A stretch of DNA of 64,000 nucleotides from Spirosoma arboris (GTDB lineage Bacteria; Bacteroidota; Bacteroidia; Cytophagales; Spirosomataceae). The notes under the pieces were generated by a model. The model ran no database searches. It had not been told where the DNA came from and saw nothing but the letters and a program-made list of their open reading frames with translations. Both the position numbers and the translations under genes were made by a program. The DNA lies in NCBI RefSeq assembly GCF_009754945.1, contig NZ_WPIN01000008.1, forward strand, positions 62,001-126,000, in the 5' to 3' direction. Of the stretch, positions 52,688-61,062 are shown piece after piece (the stretch's first letter is position 1; each line of letters starts with the position of its first letter).

Positions 52688-53518
52688 TTAGTCCTCTGCC
52701 GAATTCTTAGTGTTCTCTAATTCGCTGATTTTTGCCGCAAAGTACGTCTTTTTTTCGGGATTTTTTAGCATTAATTGCTTGTAGATTTCCCGAGCCTTCT
52801 CTAATTTCCCCTGCTTCTCCAGAATTTTAGCGAAACTTTCGGTCACCAAACCACCACCCACAGGCTTCGCCCGTTTGGTTAAGTCTTCCTGTTCCAAAGG
52901 TGTATCAAGCTTAGTCCGTACGGGCGAAATGCGAGGTTCGTTCTTTATAAAGCTATCGATCAGATCTAGTTGCCGTTGCCGTTCAAGATCGACAGGGGAG
53001 AGCTCAGGCTGAACAATAACTGGTTCGGCTATTTGCGCCAACTCATGTTGTAGGTTAGTTTCAGATAGTGTAGGGTCTTCGGGAGTCGGTATCGTTTCGG
53101 TCCGTTCAATTGTTCCTGGAACAGGGAGTCGAAGGAGAGACAATTTGGGGAATCCATTACTTAGTCCTGCCTTTGACTTGAAAAGCGCGTAGCTCTCCTG
53201 TTGATAATCCTCGGGAATAGGGACATGTTTAGCTGATAACTCATTCAGTTTCGTCAGCAAGTTCTCCGACCACTGAAACTCGTTCTCAACCAGCTTACGT
53301 AGGGAGTTACGGCTCAGAGCATGAGCTGCTGCCTGGCGTACAAACGATATAGCCTGACTACGTTGATGGACTGAGGCAGCCTTAGCCGTCAGGATATATA
53401 GTGATTGACAATATGGATAAGCAGATAGACTTTCCTGCAACTGAGTGAAGTCGGTAGCTGTTAAATCGTCGGGATGGGTGACCCAGTATGAAAATGTTTC
53501 TTTATCGAGGGCAAGCAT
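52688..53518 (-). CDS. TPR-like hypothetical protein of the lptE-secG block
   Basis: 276 aa. The N-terminal half is helical (TDFTQLQESLSAYPYCQSLY). A Pro/Glu-rich middle is followed by a C-terminal repeat that reads like one TPR unit (ILEKQGKLEKAREIYKQLML, KKTYFAAKISELE). Bacteroidota genomes commonly keep this gene between lptE and secG, which suggests an envelope-related role; none is demonstrated by sequence. Confidence 0.75.
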   Translation of the reverse strand: MLALDKETFSYWVTHPDDLTATDFTQLQESLSAYPYCQSLYILTAKAASVHQRSQAISFVRQAAAHALSRNSLRKLVENEFQWSENLLTKLNELSAKHVPIPEDYQQESYALFKSKAGLSNGFPKLSLLRLPVPGTIERTETIPTPEDPTLSETNLQHELAQIAEPVIVQPELSPVDLERQRQLDLIDSFIKNEPRISPVRTKLDTPLEQEDLTKRAKPVGGGLVTESFAKILEKQGKLEKAREIYKQLMLKNPEKKTYFAAKISELENTKNSAED

Positions 53519-53532
53519 AGGTCGAAAGTAAT

Positions 53533-53643
<111 letters not shown>

Positions 53644-53646
53644 ATT

Positions 53647-54183
53647 TTACCAATCGGCGGCCGTTTTATTAAATATATCCAAAACGATCTGATCTAAAAT
53701 TTTTGGAACTAAGCGACTTTCATTTTGACTGAGGGTCTGCCCTTGGGGGAAATCCTGGTAAAATGAAAATGCCTGCTCAAAATTCTTACTCTCGTCTTTA
53801 TTATTGTAAAATCGGGTTAAGACTGTGATCTGTAAGCGGTTAACACCTGCCTGATCCTGTGCCGTGGGGGCTACCGCCAGGAGATCATAACCCGTAATAT
53901 TACCTTCGAGTACCATATCGCCATTGGCAGGTACTACTTTAAGATTGGTATAGCGCTGGTAATATTCCTTTAACTTTTCATTAAAAGTCAGTGGTAGATT
54001 GGCTGGGCCACCAGCCGTTGCCAGCACAAAGTTGTTTACCGTAACGGTTTTTATGTTGGGCGAGAGAGTTGTTCCTGTAAAGGAATATACACCGCAAGAC
54101 TGAATGATGAATGATGAATTAAGAATGATAAATGATAAAAAGAGTCGCTTTAGCTTATCATTCCGTCCGGCGGCCCGGATCAT
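53647..54183 (-). CDS. lptE: LPS assembly lipoprotein LptE-like
   Basis: 178 aa from the ATG at 54183. The n-region (MIRAAGRNDKLKR) and hydrophobic core (LFLSFIILNSSFIIQSC) end in the lipidated Cys30, followed by GVYSFTGTTL. The mature part resembles the LptE group (TVNNFVLATAGGPANLPLTFNEK). LptE seats in LptD at the outer membrane during lipopolysaccharide delivery. The signal peptide is encoded by an ATCATTC-type hairpin element. The frame is open to 54273, but that would overlap the sigma-54 activator gene. Symbol by family and synteny. Confidence 0.82.
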   Translation of the reverse strand: MIRAAGRNDKLKRLFLSFIILNSSFIIQSCGVYSFTGTTLSPNIKTVTVNNFVLATAGGPANLPLTFNEKLKEYYQRYTNLKVVPANGDMVLEGNITGYDLLAVAPTAQDQAGVNRLQITVLTRFYNNKDESKNFEQAFSFYQDFPQGQTLSQNESRLVPKILDQIVLDIFNKTAADW

Positions 54184-54198
54184 TCTTAATTCATCATT
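54110..54198. repeat. Heptamer-type hairpin inside the lptE signal-peptide coding region
   Basis: The arms 54110-54129 and 54179-54198 (AATGATGAATTAAGAATGAT and complement) match exactly over 20 nt. The right arm contains the lptE ATG, and the left arm with its extension to about 54101 encodes the hydrophobic core up to just before the lipobox. Confidence 0.8.
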
Positions 54199-54211
54199 TA
54201 GTCTTAAAAAC

Positions 54212-55570
54212 CTATTCTTCATCAATCTCATACTGCTTAATTTTCCTGTATAACGTCCGCTCGGATATGCCAAGTGCCTGTGCTGCGTATTTACGCTTGT
54301 TGTTATTGCGTCGAAGTGCTTTTAGGATCATTTCTTTCTCCTGTCTCTCGAGTGAAAGCGAATCATCTTCTTCTGTTTCATGAGTTACGTCTTCTACTTC
54401 GGTCACCTCATTAATGTCGCCGTCGACATCATTAAAAATCTGGACGGGTGGGTGGTTACCGTACGTTTCTGAAGGCGGTGGGGACTCTGGACGAATTGAT
54501 CCGTTTGTTGCCGGCAGAAAGCGCGTTACACCTAAATCAGCTGCCGGACGTAAGTCGCTTTCAGGTGTAATGGAATCGAACAGATCTTTATGATTGTGCA
54601 GAATCTGGCGACCATCTTGTTCATTGCCAAGTACATCACGAACGAGTTTTTTAAGATCATTCACATCCCGACGCATATCAAACAGCACTTTGTAGAGCAG
54701 TTCGCGTTCCGAAAAGTTTTCAGCATTTGCGCCCTGAGCTTGTGGAAACAGAGCCAGCGTTCGGTTAGGTTGCTGAGAAAGAGGCAGGTATTTTGCCAGT
54801 GTTTCGCCGTCAATAGGCTTATTTTGTTCCGATTCAAGAATAGATATTTGCTCTGCAATGTTTTTCAATTGCCGAATATTGCCCGGAAACGGATAGGCCA
54901 TCAACGTTTGCTTGGCGCTATCTGTCAACTGCAAGGGATTGATTCGGTAACGTTCGGCAAAGTCGGTTGTGAACTTACGGAATAGTAATTCAATGTCCGT
55001 ACCTCGCTCGCGTAGGGGAGGCACAAAAATGGGTACGGTATTCAGGCGATAATAGAGGTCTTCCCGAAACTTGCCCTTCTCCACCGCATCCATCAGGTTG
55101 ACATTGGTTGCTGCTACAACCCGAACATCGGTTTTCTGGGTCTTTGAGGAACCAACCCGGATAAACTCACCATTTTCGAGTACACGCAATAGTCGGGCCT
55201 GTGTACCGAGTGGCATTTCGCCGATTTCATCTAAAAAGATAGTGCCACCATTGGTGGTCTCAAAATAGCCTTTACGTGAGTCAACTGCGCCTGTAAATGA
55301 GCCTTTTTCGTGCCCAAACAATTCGGAGTCGATAGTACCTTCAGGAATAGCTCCGCAGTTGATCGCAATAAACTGACCATGTTTACGTGCGCTTAGGCTA
55401 TGGATGATTTTGGAAAATGATTCCTTCCCACTGCCGCTTTCGCCTGTAATAAGCACCGTCAGGTCGGTAGCGGCCACCTGCATAGCTACGTTGATCGCGT
55501 AGTTAAGCGCAGGTGCGTTACCAATTATACCGAAGCGTTGTTTAACGCTTTGAATTTCCTGTTGATTCAT
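54212..55570 (-). CDS. Sigma-54-dependent transcriptional activator without receiver domain
   Basis: 452 aa from MNQQEIQSVKQRFGIIG (start 55570; the longer frame begins in a hairpin). The AAA+ core has Walker A GESGSGKES, the sigma-54 contact loop GSFTGAV, and Walker B GTIFLDEIGEM. A Fis-type helix-turn-helix ends the protein (AAQALGISERTLYRKIKQYE). There is no receiver or recognisable sensor domain at the N-terminus. The gene sits between miaB and lptE as in many Bacteroidota; it probably controls envelope genes, but targets are unknown. Confidence 0.92.
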   Translation of the reverse strand: MNQQEIQSVKQRFGIIGNAPALNYAINVAMQVAATDLTVLITGESGSGKESFSKIIHSLSARKHGQFIAINCGAIPEGTIDSELFGHEKGSFTGAVDSRKGYFETTNGGTIFLDEIGEMPLGTQARLLRVLENGEFIRVGSSKTQKTDVRVVAATNVNLMDAVEKGKFREDLYYRLNTVPIFVPPLRERGTDIELLFRKFTTDFAERYRINPLQLTDSAKQTLMAYPFPGNIRQLKNIAEQISILESEQNKPIDGETLAKYLPLSQQPNRTLALFPQAQGANAENFSERELLYKVLFDMRRDVNDLKKLVRDVLGNEQDGRQILHNHKDLFDSITPESDLRPAADLGVTRFLPATNGSIRPESPPPSETYGNHPPVQIFNDVDGDINEVTEVEDVTHETEEDDSLSLERQEKEMILKALRRNNNKRKYAAQALGISERTLYRKIKQYEIDEE

Positions 55571-55586
55571 TCGTCTTTGTTCCGAG

Positions 55587-55661
55587 TTCCAGGTTTTAGG
55601 TTCAACGTTGGCTGACGAACGAGCAGTTGACGCGTCAGCCAACGTTGAACCTGAAACCTGG
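55587..55661. repeat. Hairpin of 7-nt GTT-type units between miaB and activator
   Basis: The left arm 55589-55617 pairs with 55633-55661 with one mismatch in 29. Units step as GTTCCAG, GTTTTAG and so on, each 7 nt and starting GTT, the same family as at 31563 and 34387. Confidence 0.75.
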
Positions 55662-55666
55662 AGCGA

Positions 55667-57133
55667 TTAAACAACTTCGCCCCGCAGTGTTGCTGAGGTA
55701 CATTCAGTTACCAGCACGTTGACATACTGGCCTTTTTGATGGTTTCCTTTTGGAAAAACGACCATTTTGTTCTGATCATTCCGACCACATAAAAAGTCGT
55801 CAGAACGCTTGGACGTGCCCTCGATCAGGACTCGCTGTACCTGCCCGATATGCCGTTGATTCCGTTCGGAAGAGTGTGATAGCTGCTTTGCAATGATCTC
55901 ATTCAAGCGCCGTTTTTTTACGTCTTCTGGAATGTCATCGGCGTATTTTTTTGCTGCCAGGGTACCGGGACGCTCCGAATAGGCAAACATATATGCGTAA
56001 TCGTATCGGACGTAATCCATAAGTGACAGCGATTCCTGATGCTCGTCTTCGGTTTCAGTGCAAAAGCCTGAAATCATATCAGTCGAGATACCGCAGTCCT
56101 CACCCAGAATTTCCCGGATTCGATCAATTTTGCCGATATACCAGGTTCGATCGTACGTACGGTTCATCAGTTTCAATACGCGACTGTTACCGCTTTGGGC
56201 GGGCAGATGGATGTAGTTACAGATGTTATCGTACCGAGCCATTGTGTGCAACACATCATCCGTAATATCTTTTGGATGTGATGTTGAGAACCGCACACGT
56301 AAATCGGGGTGGATGAGCGCCACCATTTCGAGGAGGTTAGCGAAGGTGGTTAGTTGCGTGGTGCTCGGAGCGTGGGGCAGGGATTCTTGTAAATCCTGAT
56401 CCGTACCTTCAGCTCCCTTCCACTTATAACTATCCACGTTCTGACCCAATAGCGTCACCTCGCGATAGCCTCGATCGAAGAGATCCTGCGCTTCGCGAAC
56501 AATACTGTACGGGTCACGGCTTCGTTCACGACCACGGGTGAACGGCACTACACAGAAACTGCACATGTTGTCGCAACCACGCATGATCGAAACAAAAGCT
56601 GTTACACCGTTCGAATTCAGTCGGATGGGTGAAATATCAGCATAGGTTTCTTCGCGTGACAGAAATACATTTACGGCTTTCTGACCTGATTCGGCTTCTT
56701 CTACTAATTTTGGAATATCACGGTATGCATCAGGGCCAGCCACGATATCGACCACTTTTTCTTCCTCCAAAAGCTTGGTTTTCAGACGCTCGGCCATACA
56801 GCCCAGCATGCCAACCAGGAGTTCGGGTTTCTGCCGTTTGAGGCCAGTAAGGTGCTTGAGCCGATTGCGAACTTTCTGCTCGGCATTATCACGAATAGCG
56901 CAGGTGTTCAAAAAAATAACATCGGCATCTTCGGCCGATGAGGTTGTGGCAAAACCTGCATTACGCATTACAGCCGCCACAATTTCGCTATCGGCGAAAT
57001 TCATCTGGCAACCATAACTTTCAATATATAGCCGTTTTTTACCTACTGCCAACTCGTCTTCCGAGGTTCGTGGCAGATCAATCTGTTCCTTATCAGCCGG
57101 TTGTAGTATGGTAAGTTCGGGGATGAGCGTCAT
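55667..57133 (-). CDS. miaB: tRNA-2-methylthio-N6-dimethylallyladenosine synthase MiaB
   Basis: 488 aa. The N-terminal UPF0004 domain has its cluster cysteines in ESYGCQMNFAD, LNTCAIRDNA and GMLGCMAERL. The radical SAM cysteines are in MRGCDNMCSFCVVPFTRGRE. A TRAM domain ends the protein. It adds a methylthio group to i6A37 of tRNAs that read codons starting with U. A GTCAGTT-type hairpin lies directly upstream. Confidence 0.96.
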   Translation of the reverse strand: MTLIPELTILQPADKEQIDLPRTSEDELAVGKKRLYIESYGCQMNFADSEIVAAVMRNAGFATTSSAEDADVIFLNTCAIRDNAEQKVRNRLKHLTGLKRQKPELLVGMLGCMAERLKTKLLEEEKVVDIVAGPDAYRDIPKLVEEAESGQKAVNVFLSREETYADISPIRLNSNGVTAFVSIMRGCDNMCSFCVVPFTRGRERSRDPYSIVREAQDLFDRGYREVTLLGQNVDSYKWKGAEGTDQDLQESLPHAPSTTQLTTFANLLEMVALIHPDLRVRFSTSHPKDITDDVLHTMARYDNICNYIHLPAQSGNSRVLKLMNRTYDRTWYIGKIDRIREILGEDCGISTDMISGFCTETEDEHQESLSLMDYVRYDYAYMFAYSERPGTLAAKKYADDIPEDVKKRRLNEIIAKQLSHSSERNQRHIGQVQRVLIEGTSKRSDDFLCGRNDQNKMVVFPKGNHQKGQYVNVLVTECTSATLRGEVV

Positions 57134-57141
57134 TGTTCGTC

Positions 57142-57224
57142 GTCAGTTGATAGTCAACAGCCGTCAGTTAATAGCTACCAATTACGCTATGACTAGCAAT
57201 GAACAACTATTAACTGACGACTAG
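57142..57224. repeat. Hairpin with GTCAGTT 7-nt units upstream of miaB
   Basis: GTCAGTT occurs at 57142-57148 and 57163-57169, 21 nt (three units) apart. The right arm (57201-57224) carries the complement, so it can pair with either copy. It occupies much of the 200-nt region between miaB and the small gene at 57334. Confidence 0.65.
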
Positions 57225-57333
57225 TTTTGCAAAATTACGAAGAAAGCCCCGATTATGCTGTCATTTTGGCAGGATATGCCGTTAATTTCTCTTAAACATT
57301 CGTGGGATAAACAGGCATACTCAGAAAAATCTT

Positions 57334-57567
57334 CTAAGCAAATAAAGCGGGAATCATCGTTACTTTATCTGCGTACGCCCAGCAGGCATTAGATATGCCT
57401 ATGTAATCATTAATATGAAGATGAGCGGTAACGATCACTCCAAAATTTCCATCCCAGCGGCCTATAGGACTATCGGCGTCAAGGGTAGCTGGTTTGGATT
57501 CTGAGACACCATAGTACACGAGCCGCTCATCCTGAGGGTCGTCATCTTTGAAATACGTAGCAATCAT
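57334..57567 (-). CDS. Small hypothetical protein, 77 aa
   Basis: Start MIATYFKDDDPQDERLVYYG, then GRWDGNFGVIVTAHLHIN and a hydrophobic end VTMIPALFA. Codon use looks like that of neighbouring genes. It has no recognisable domain and no membrane segment. It lies 31 nt downstream of the outer-membrane protein gene in the same direction. It could be real or spurious. Confidence 0.5.
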   Translation of the reverse strand: MIATYFKDDDPQDERLVYYGVSESKPATLDADSPIGRWDGNFGVIVTAHLHINDYIGISNACWAYADKVTMIPALFA

Positions 57568-57598
57568 GAGTCTATTTATGGGTTATTATGGGTAATGC

Positions 57599-60274
57599 TT
57601 AGAAAGGATAACCAACTCCGAAATTGATGACCAATGGATTTGGGCCGCTCGATAGTTGGCTCAAGGAGAATTTGGGCAGAATGAATCGGTGGTCAACTAT
57701 CTTCCCCTCTGTCTGGTCGAAGTATTGCCGGGCGGGGTCCCAGACTTTAATGCCTCCGTCGAAACGAATTACGAAAAATGAGAAATCGATTCGTAAGCCC
57801 ACGCCTGTACCGACGGCAATTTGGGGTATAAAGCTATTGAACTGAAAGACCGAGCCGGAGCGAGTGGAGTTGTTGCTAAATGACCAGACATTTCCGGCAT
57901 CAACAAAAATAGCCCCGTTGATATCGGCTCCCAGGTGAAATAATCGGCCCCGTAACTCGGCAGAGCCTTCGATGAGTACGTTGCCGGGTTGCTCAAATAA
58001 ATAGATGAATTGACCGGCATCATTTATGGCTGGCTTAGTTGGATCACTAGCCTCATAAGGAAATGCTGAGCCTGGTCCTAAGCGCCTTGGTAACCAGGCT
58101 CGAACGCTGTTGCTGCCTCCTGCAAAAAATAATTTTTCATATGGGACCGGTCCGCTGCCAGGTCCATAGCCATAGGCGACCCCTGTATTGAAGCGAAAAG
58201 CAAGCGTTGTTTTTGGGCGCAGCGGAATATAGTGACGATAATCGACGCTGGCTCTTAGGAACTTATAAAACTGAAGGCCTACCCCAACAGCCGTATCACT
58301 CCATCGGGCAATGGTCTGATCTGAAACAAAGTTGAGTGTAGTACCGCCTGATTCAACTACCGTACGCAGAAAATTAGCCCGTCGATTTTGCCCTGGCGTA
58401 TTCGTATTATAGGTATAGGCAAAACTAAAACTGGAACTAAGCGAGCGCCGAAAACTCAGTTTAACTGTACTTCCCTGCTTTGCTAATTCATCAAGTTGGG
58501 CCTGAAACGCATCACTAATCACTTTCTCACTACCTTCTCCAGCATTGATCAGGTTAATATCAGCGATCAGAAAGCTAAACTGACTGGCAGGTGTCGTTTG
58601 CCAATTATAAGCCATTGTAGCTCGCAACAATGATCGTCGGAAATCGGGCCGGAAGGTGTTATTGAAACTTAAACTGATTTGTGTGCGGGGAGCGTAAGGG
58701 GTAAAGCGGAAACGAAATCGACTTGGAAACAAGATTTGCGGAAAGATAAGCGAACTACTTATACCTAATTCCTGCGATGTATAAACAACCTTTTTTGGAT
58801 TATTAGGATCGGGTACAAATCCTGTTTGTGCTTCCAAGCCATAACGCACCGACGTTTCAAAGGTCTCCAGTCCGCCAAACATATTGCGTACCCGGAAAAT
58901 CAGACTACCAAAACCACCCGGAAAACCTTGTCCCTGATAGAGAAGACCTGTAATCCCTCCTTCGGCAGTGGCCTCATATTTATCTAGTGGAGCCGCAGTA
59001 ATGAGCGTGCGCAGTCGCCGATTGGTTGTATCGATAAAATTGAGGTTAATGTATTTGAACTGATTCAGTAGAAACAGTTGGCGTTGCGTATCGCGGTAAT
59101 TAGTCTGATTATATAATTGCCCTGGCCGGATCAGAATTTTTGAGTCCAGGAGTCGTGTCGAGATATCCCGACCACCCAGCAGATAGGTAATACCATTCCG
59201 ACGAACGGTGTCCAAATTACTTGGCAAGGCTGTTGGGGCAGAAGTACCCGATGCATCTATGTCGGGGCTAATCCGCACTTCTACATCGCCAATTCGATAA
59301 ATCGGATGTGCCGACTTACCAGACGGATTTATAATTTGAATGGCTACGTCTACATTTCGCCGAGTCGAATCACCGGGTTCGAGTTTATCATAAAAGCGCC
59401 GATCGTTTCCCCTGCGTATGGTATCAATATCAGTAGCCCGAATATACTGGCGCGAAAAAGTATAATAGCCCTGATCGCGCAATAGCGTCTCAATGCGAAC
59501 GCGCTCACCCGCCATATTATCAAAGTCGAAGCGTTCGCCAGTTTGAAGTTTTGACTTGTCGAACGATTGCCGAACAATAGAATCGACTCGCGGATCAGCA
59601 ATTGTATAGGTAATGTTGCGCAGGTAAAACCCTTCGTTTTCAGTAATCAGGTAATTCACCCGAATCTGTCGTCGGCGTAGTGTATCGAGCGAATAAGCCG
59701 TTTTGGCATTGAAAAAGCCCTTGTCAACTAAATACTTCTGCATTTTAGCTGAATTGGCTTTCGCATCGCTTTCTGAAAAATAAGAAGGAGGCTCACCGAG
59801 GCTCCGCATGAACCAGTTTCCTTCTTCGGCTTTTACACGTAGATGTTTCAGTTTTCGACCATATTGACGATTCAACTTTTTTAGCGCTTGCGGCTGATCG
59901 GCCAATTGCTGGCTTTGCTCTTCAAATTCATTAGTTTTGGCCTGTAACTCCTGTAAAGCCTTCTCGCGGTTGTACCGACTTAAACCCAATTGATAGAACC
60001 AAAGTGGAGGTGTAATGGGTAAGGCAAGAATTCGGCGGTTCGGTTTTTGGGGGATCAGGCTTTCCAGAGCTTCACTGGAAATGGCATGATTTCCACGCAC
60101 CGTTTGCGCCGTCAGGATGTACGAGTTTGTACGCAGTTTCTTTGAACTCAGACAACCAGACAGGGAGACGATTAGTAAAAATAAGCCTAGGCGTGATGTA
60201 TGATATAGGATGCAGGATATATCGCTAGGTAGCCTCTCATACATCATACATCCTGTATCATACGTTTTTTTCAT
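57599..60274 (-). CDS. Outer-membrane protein of the BamA/TamA (Omp85) superfamily, lipoprotein-type N-terminus
   Basis: Up to 891 aa. The N-terminus has a hydrophobic stretch with lipobox (LGLFLLIVSLSGC). POTRA-like regions follow (GNHAISSEALESLIP, FFNAKTAYSLDTL, LRDQGYYTFSRQYI). The C-terminal barrel includes FFAGGSNSVRAWLPRRLGPG, the conserved Omp85 loop-6 type segment, and ends VINFGVGYPF. It probably inserts or translocates proteins at the outer membrane. The start is uncertain: 60274 overlaps the divergent trmH start codon, and ATGs at 60247 and 60244 lie inside a hairpin; there is no later ATG before the lipobox. Confidence 0.85.
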   Translation of the reverse strand: MKKTYDTGCMMYERLPSDISCILYHTSRLGLFLLIVSLSGCLSSKKLRTNSYILTAQTVRGNHAISSEALESLIPQKPNRRILALPITPPLWFYQLGLSRYNREKALQELQAKTNEFEEQSQQLADQPQALKKLNRQYGRKLKHLRVKAEEGNWFMRSLGEPPSYFSESDAKANSAKMQKYLVDKGFFNAKTAYSLDTLRRRQIRVNYLITENEGFYLRNITYTIADPRVDSIVRQSFDKSKLQTGERFDFDNMAGERVRIETLLRDQGYYTFSRQYIRATDIDTIRRGNDRRFYDKLEPGDSTRRNVDVAIQIINPSGKSAHPIYRIGDVEVRISPDIDASGTSAPTALPSNLDTVRRNGITYLLGGRDISTRLLDSKILIRPGQLYNQTNYRDTQRQLFLLNQFKYINLNFIDTTNRRLRTLITAAPLDKYEATAEGGITGLLYQGQGFPGGFGSLIFRVRNMFGGLETFETSVRYGLEAQTGFVPDPNNPKKVVYTSQELGISSSLIFPQILFPSRFRFRFTPYAPRTQISLSFNNTFRPDFRRSLLRATMAYNWQTTPASQFSFLIADINLINAGEGSEKVISDAFQAQLDELAKQGSTVKLSFRRSLSSSFSFAYTYNTNTPGQNRRANFLRTVVESGGTTLNFVSDQTIARWSDTAVGVGLQFYKFLRASVDYRHYIPLRPKTTLAFRFNTGVAYGYGPGSGPVPYEKLFFAGGSNSVRAWLPRRLGPGSAFPYEASDPTKPAINDAGQFIYLFEQPGNVLIEGSAELRGRLFHLGADINGAIFVDAGNVWSFSNNSTRSGSVFQFNSFIPQIAVGTGVGLRIDFSFFVIRFDGGIKVWDPARQYFDQTEGKIVDHRFILPKFSLSQLSSGPNPLVINFGVGYPF
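60198..60263. repeat. Hairpin of GTATGAT/ATAGGAT 7-nt units at divergent starts
   Basis: The left arm (60198-60218) has units such as GTATGAT and GCAGGAT; the right arm (60243-60263) has the complements of GTATGAT, ACAGGAT and GTATGAT. It overlaps the 5' coding region of the Omp85 gene and lies just upstream of trmH. Confidence 0.7.
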
Positions 60275-61055
60275 GCTTTCTAAAAATCAGCTTAAATATA
60301 TTCAGTCGCTACACCAGAAAAAATACCGGCAGCAATACGGTGCATTTTTGGTTGAAGGAGCTAAGAGCGTTCAGGAAGTTCTACAGTCCGATTTTCAAAT
60401 CGAGCTCGTTGTAGCGACCGAAGCATTCTACAAAGAAAACGCTCACTTAACAGACCACCAACGAACACCTGTCGAAATTGCATCGGTGGGTGACCTCGAA
60501 CGGGCTGGTACACTCGAAAGTAATAACGCGGCTCTCGCTGTGGTCAAAACGAAAGAGAACCGCCCGCTATTGGCTGAACCAGACGAGATTGCGTTAATTC
60601 TGGACGATATTCGAGACCCTGGTAACCTCGGTACAATCCTTAGAATAGCCGACTGGTACGGTGTTCGGAAAATTCTCTGCTCCGAAACCACTGCCGATGT
60701 ATATAACCCTAAAGTTATTTCGGCAAGTAAAGGCTCCTTCACCCGGGTGCAATGGTGGTATGGCGATGTAATTCAGGTATTGAGCCAAAGCGATAAGCAA
60801 ACGGGCGGCCTATCCGCAGTTTATGGTGCATTTCTGGACGGTGAGGATGTACATACACTGGCATTTGGTAAGTCGGGTTATTTGGTGATGGGCAATGAAT
60901 CGAACGGGATTCGTTCTGAACTTGCGCAGTACATAACGCAGCGGGTAACGATTCCGCGCTATGGTGATGCTGAGTCATTAAACGTTGGAATTGCTACGGC
61001 TGTTTTACTGGATAACATTCGGCGGGTAAATTCTGGGCAACAAACAGCCAACTAA
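60273..61055 (+). CDS. TrmH/SpoU-family RNA 2'-O-methyltransferase
   Basis: 260 aa from MLSKNQLKYIQSLHQKKYRQ (start 60273; the frame extends to 60210 within a hairpin). An N-terminal substrate-binding domain (YGAFLVEGAKSVQEVL) is followed by the SPOUT knot: LILDDIRDPGNLGTILRIAD, VMGNESNGIRSEL and ESLNVGIATAVLLDNIRR. It methylates ribose in rRNA or tRNA. The ATG overlaps that of the divergent Omp85 frame by two bases. Confidence 0.92.
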   Translation: MLSKNQLKYIQSLHQKKYRQQYGAFLVEGAKSVQEVLQSDFQIELVVATEAFYKENAHLTDHQRTPVEIASVGDLERAGTLESNNAALAVVKTKENRPLLAEPDEIALILDDIRDPGNLGTILRIADWYGVRKILCSETTADVYNPKVISASKGSFTRVQWWYGDVIQVLSQSDKQTGGLSAVYGAFLDGEDVHTLAFGKSGYLVMGNESNGIRSELAQYITQRVTIPRYGDAESLNVGIATAVLLDNIRRVNSGQQTAN

Positions 61056-61062
61056 AGAATCT

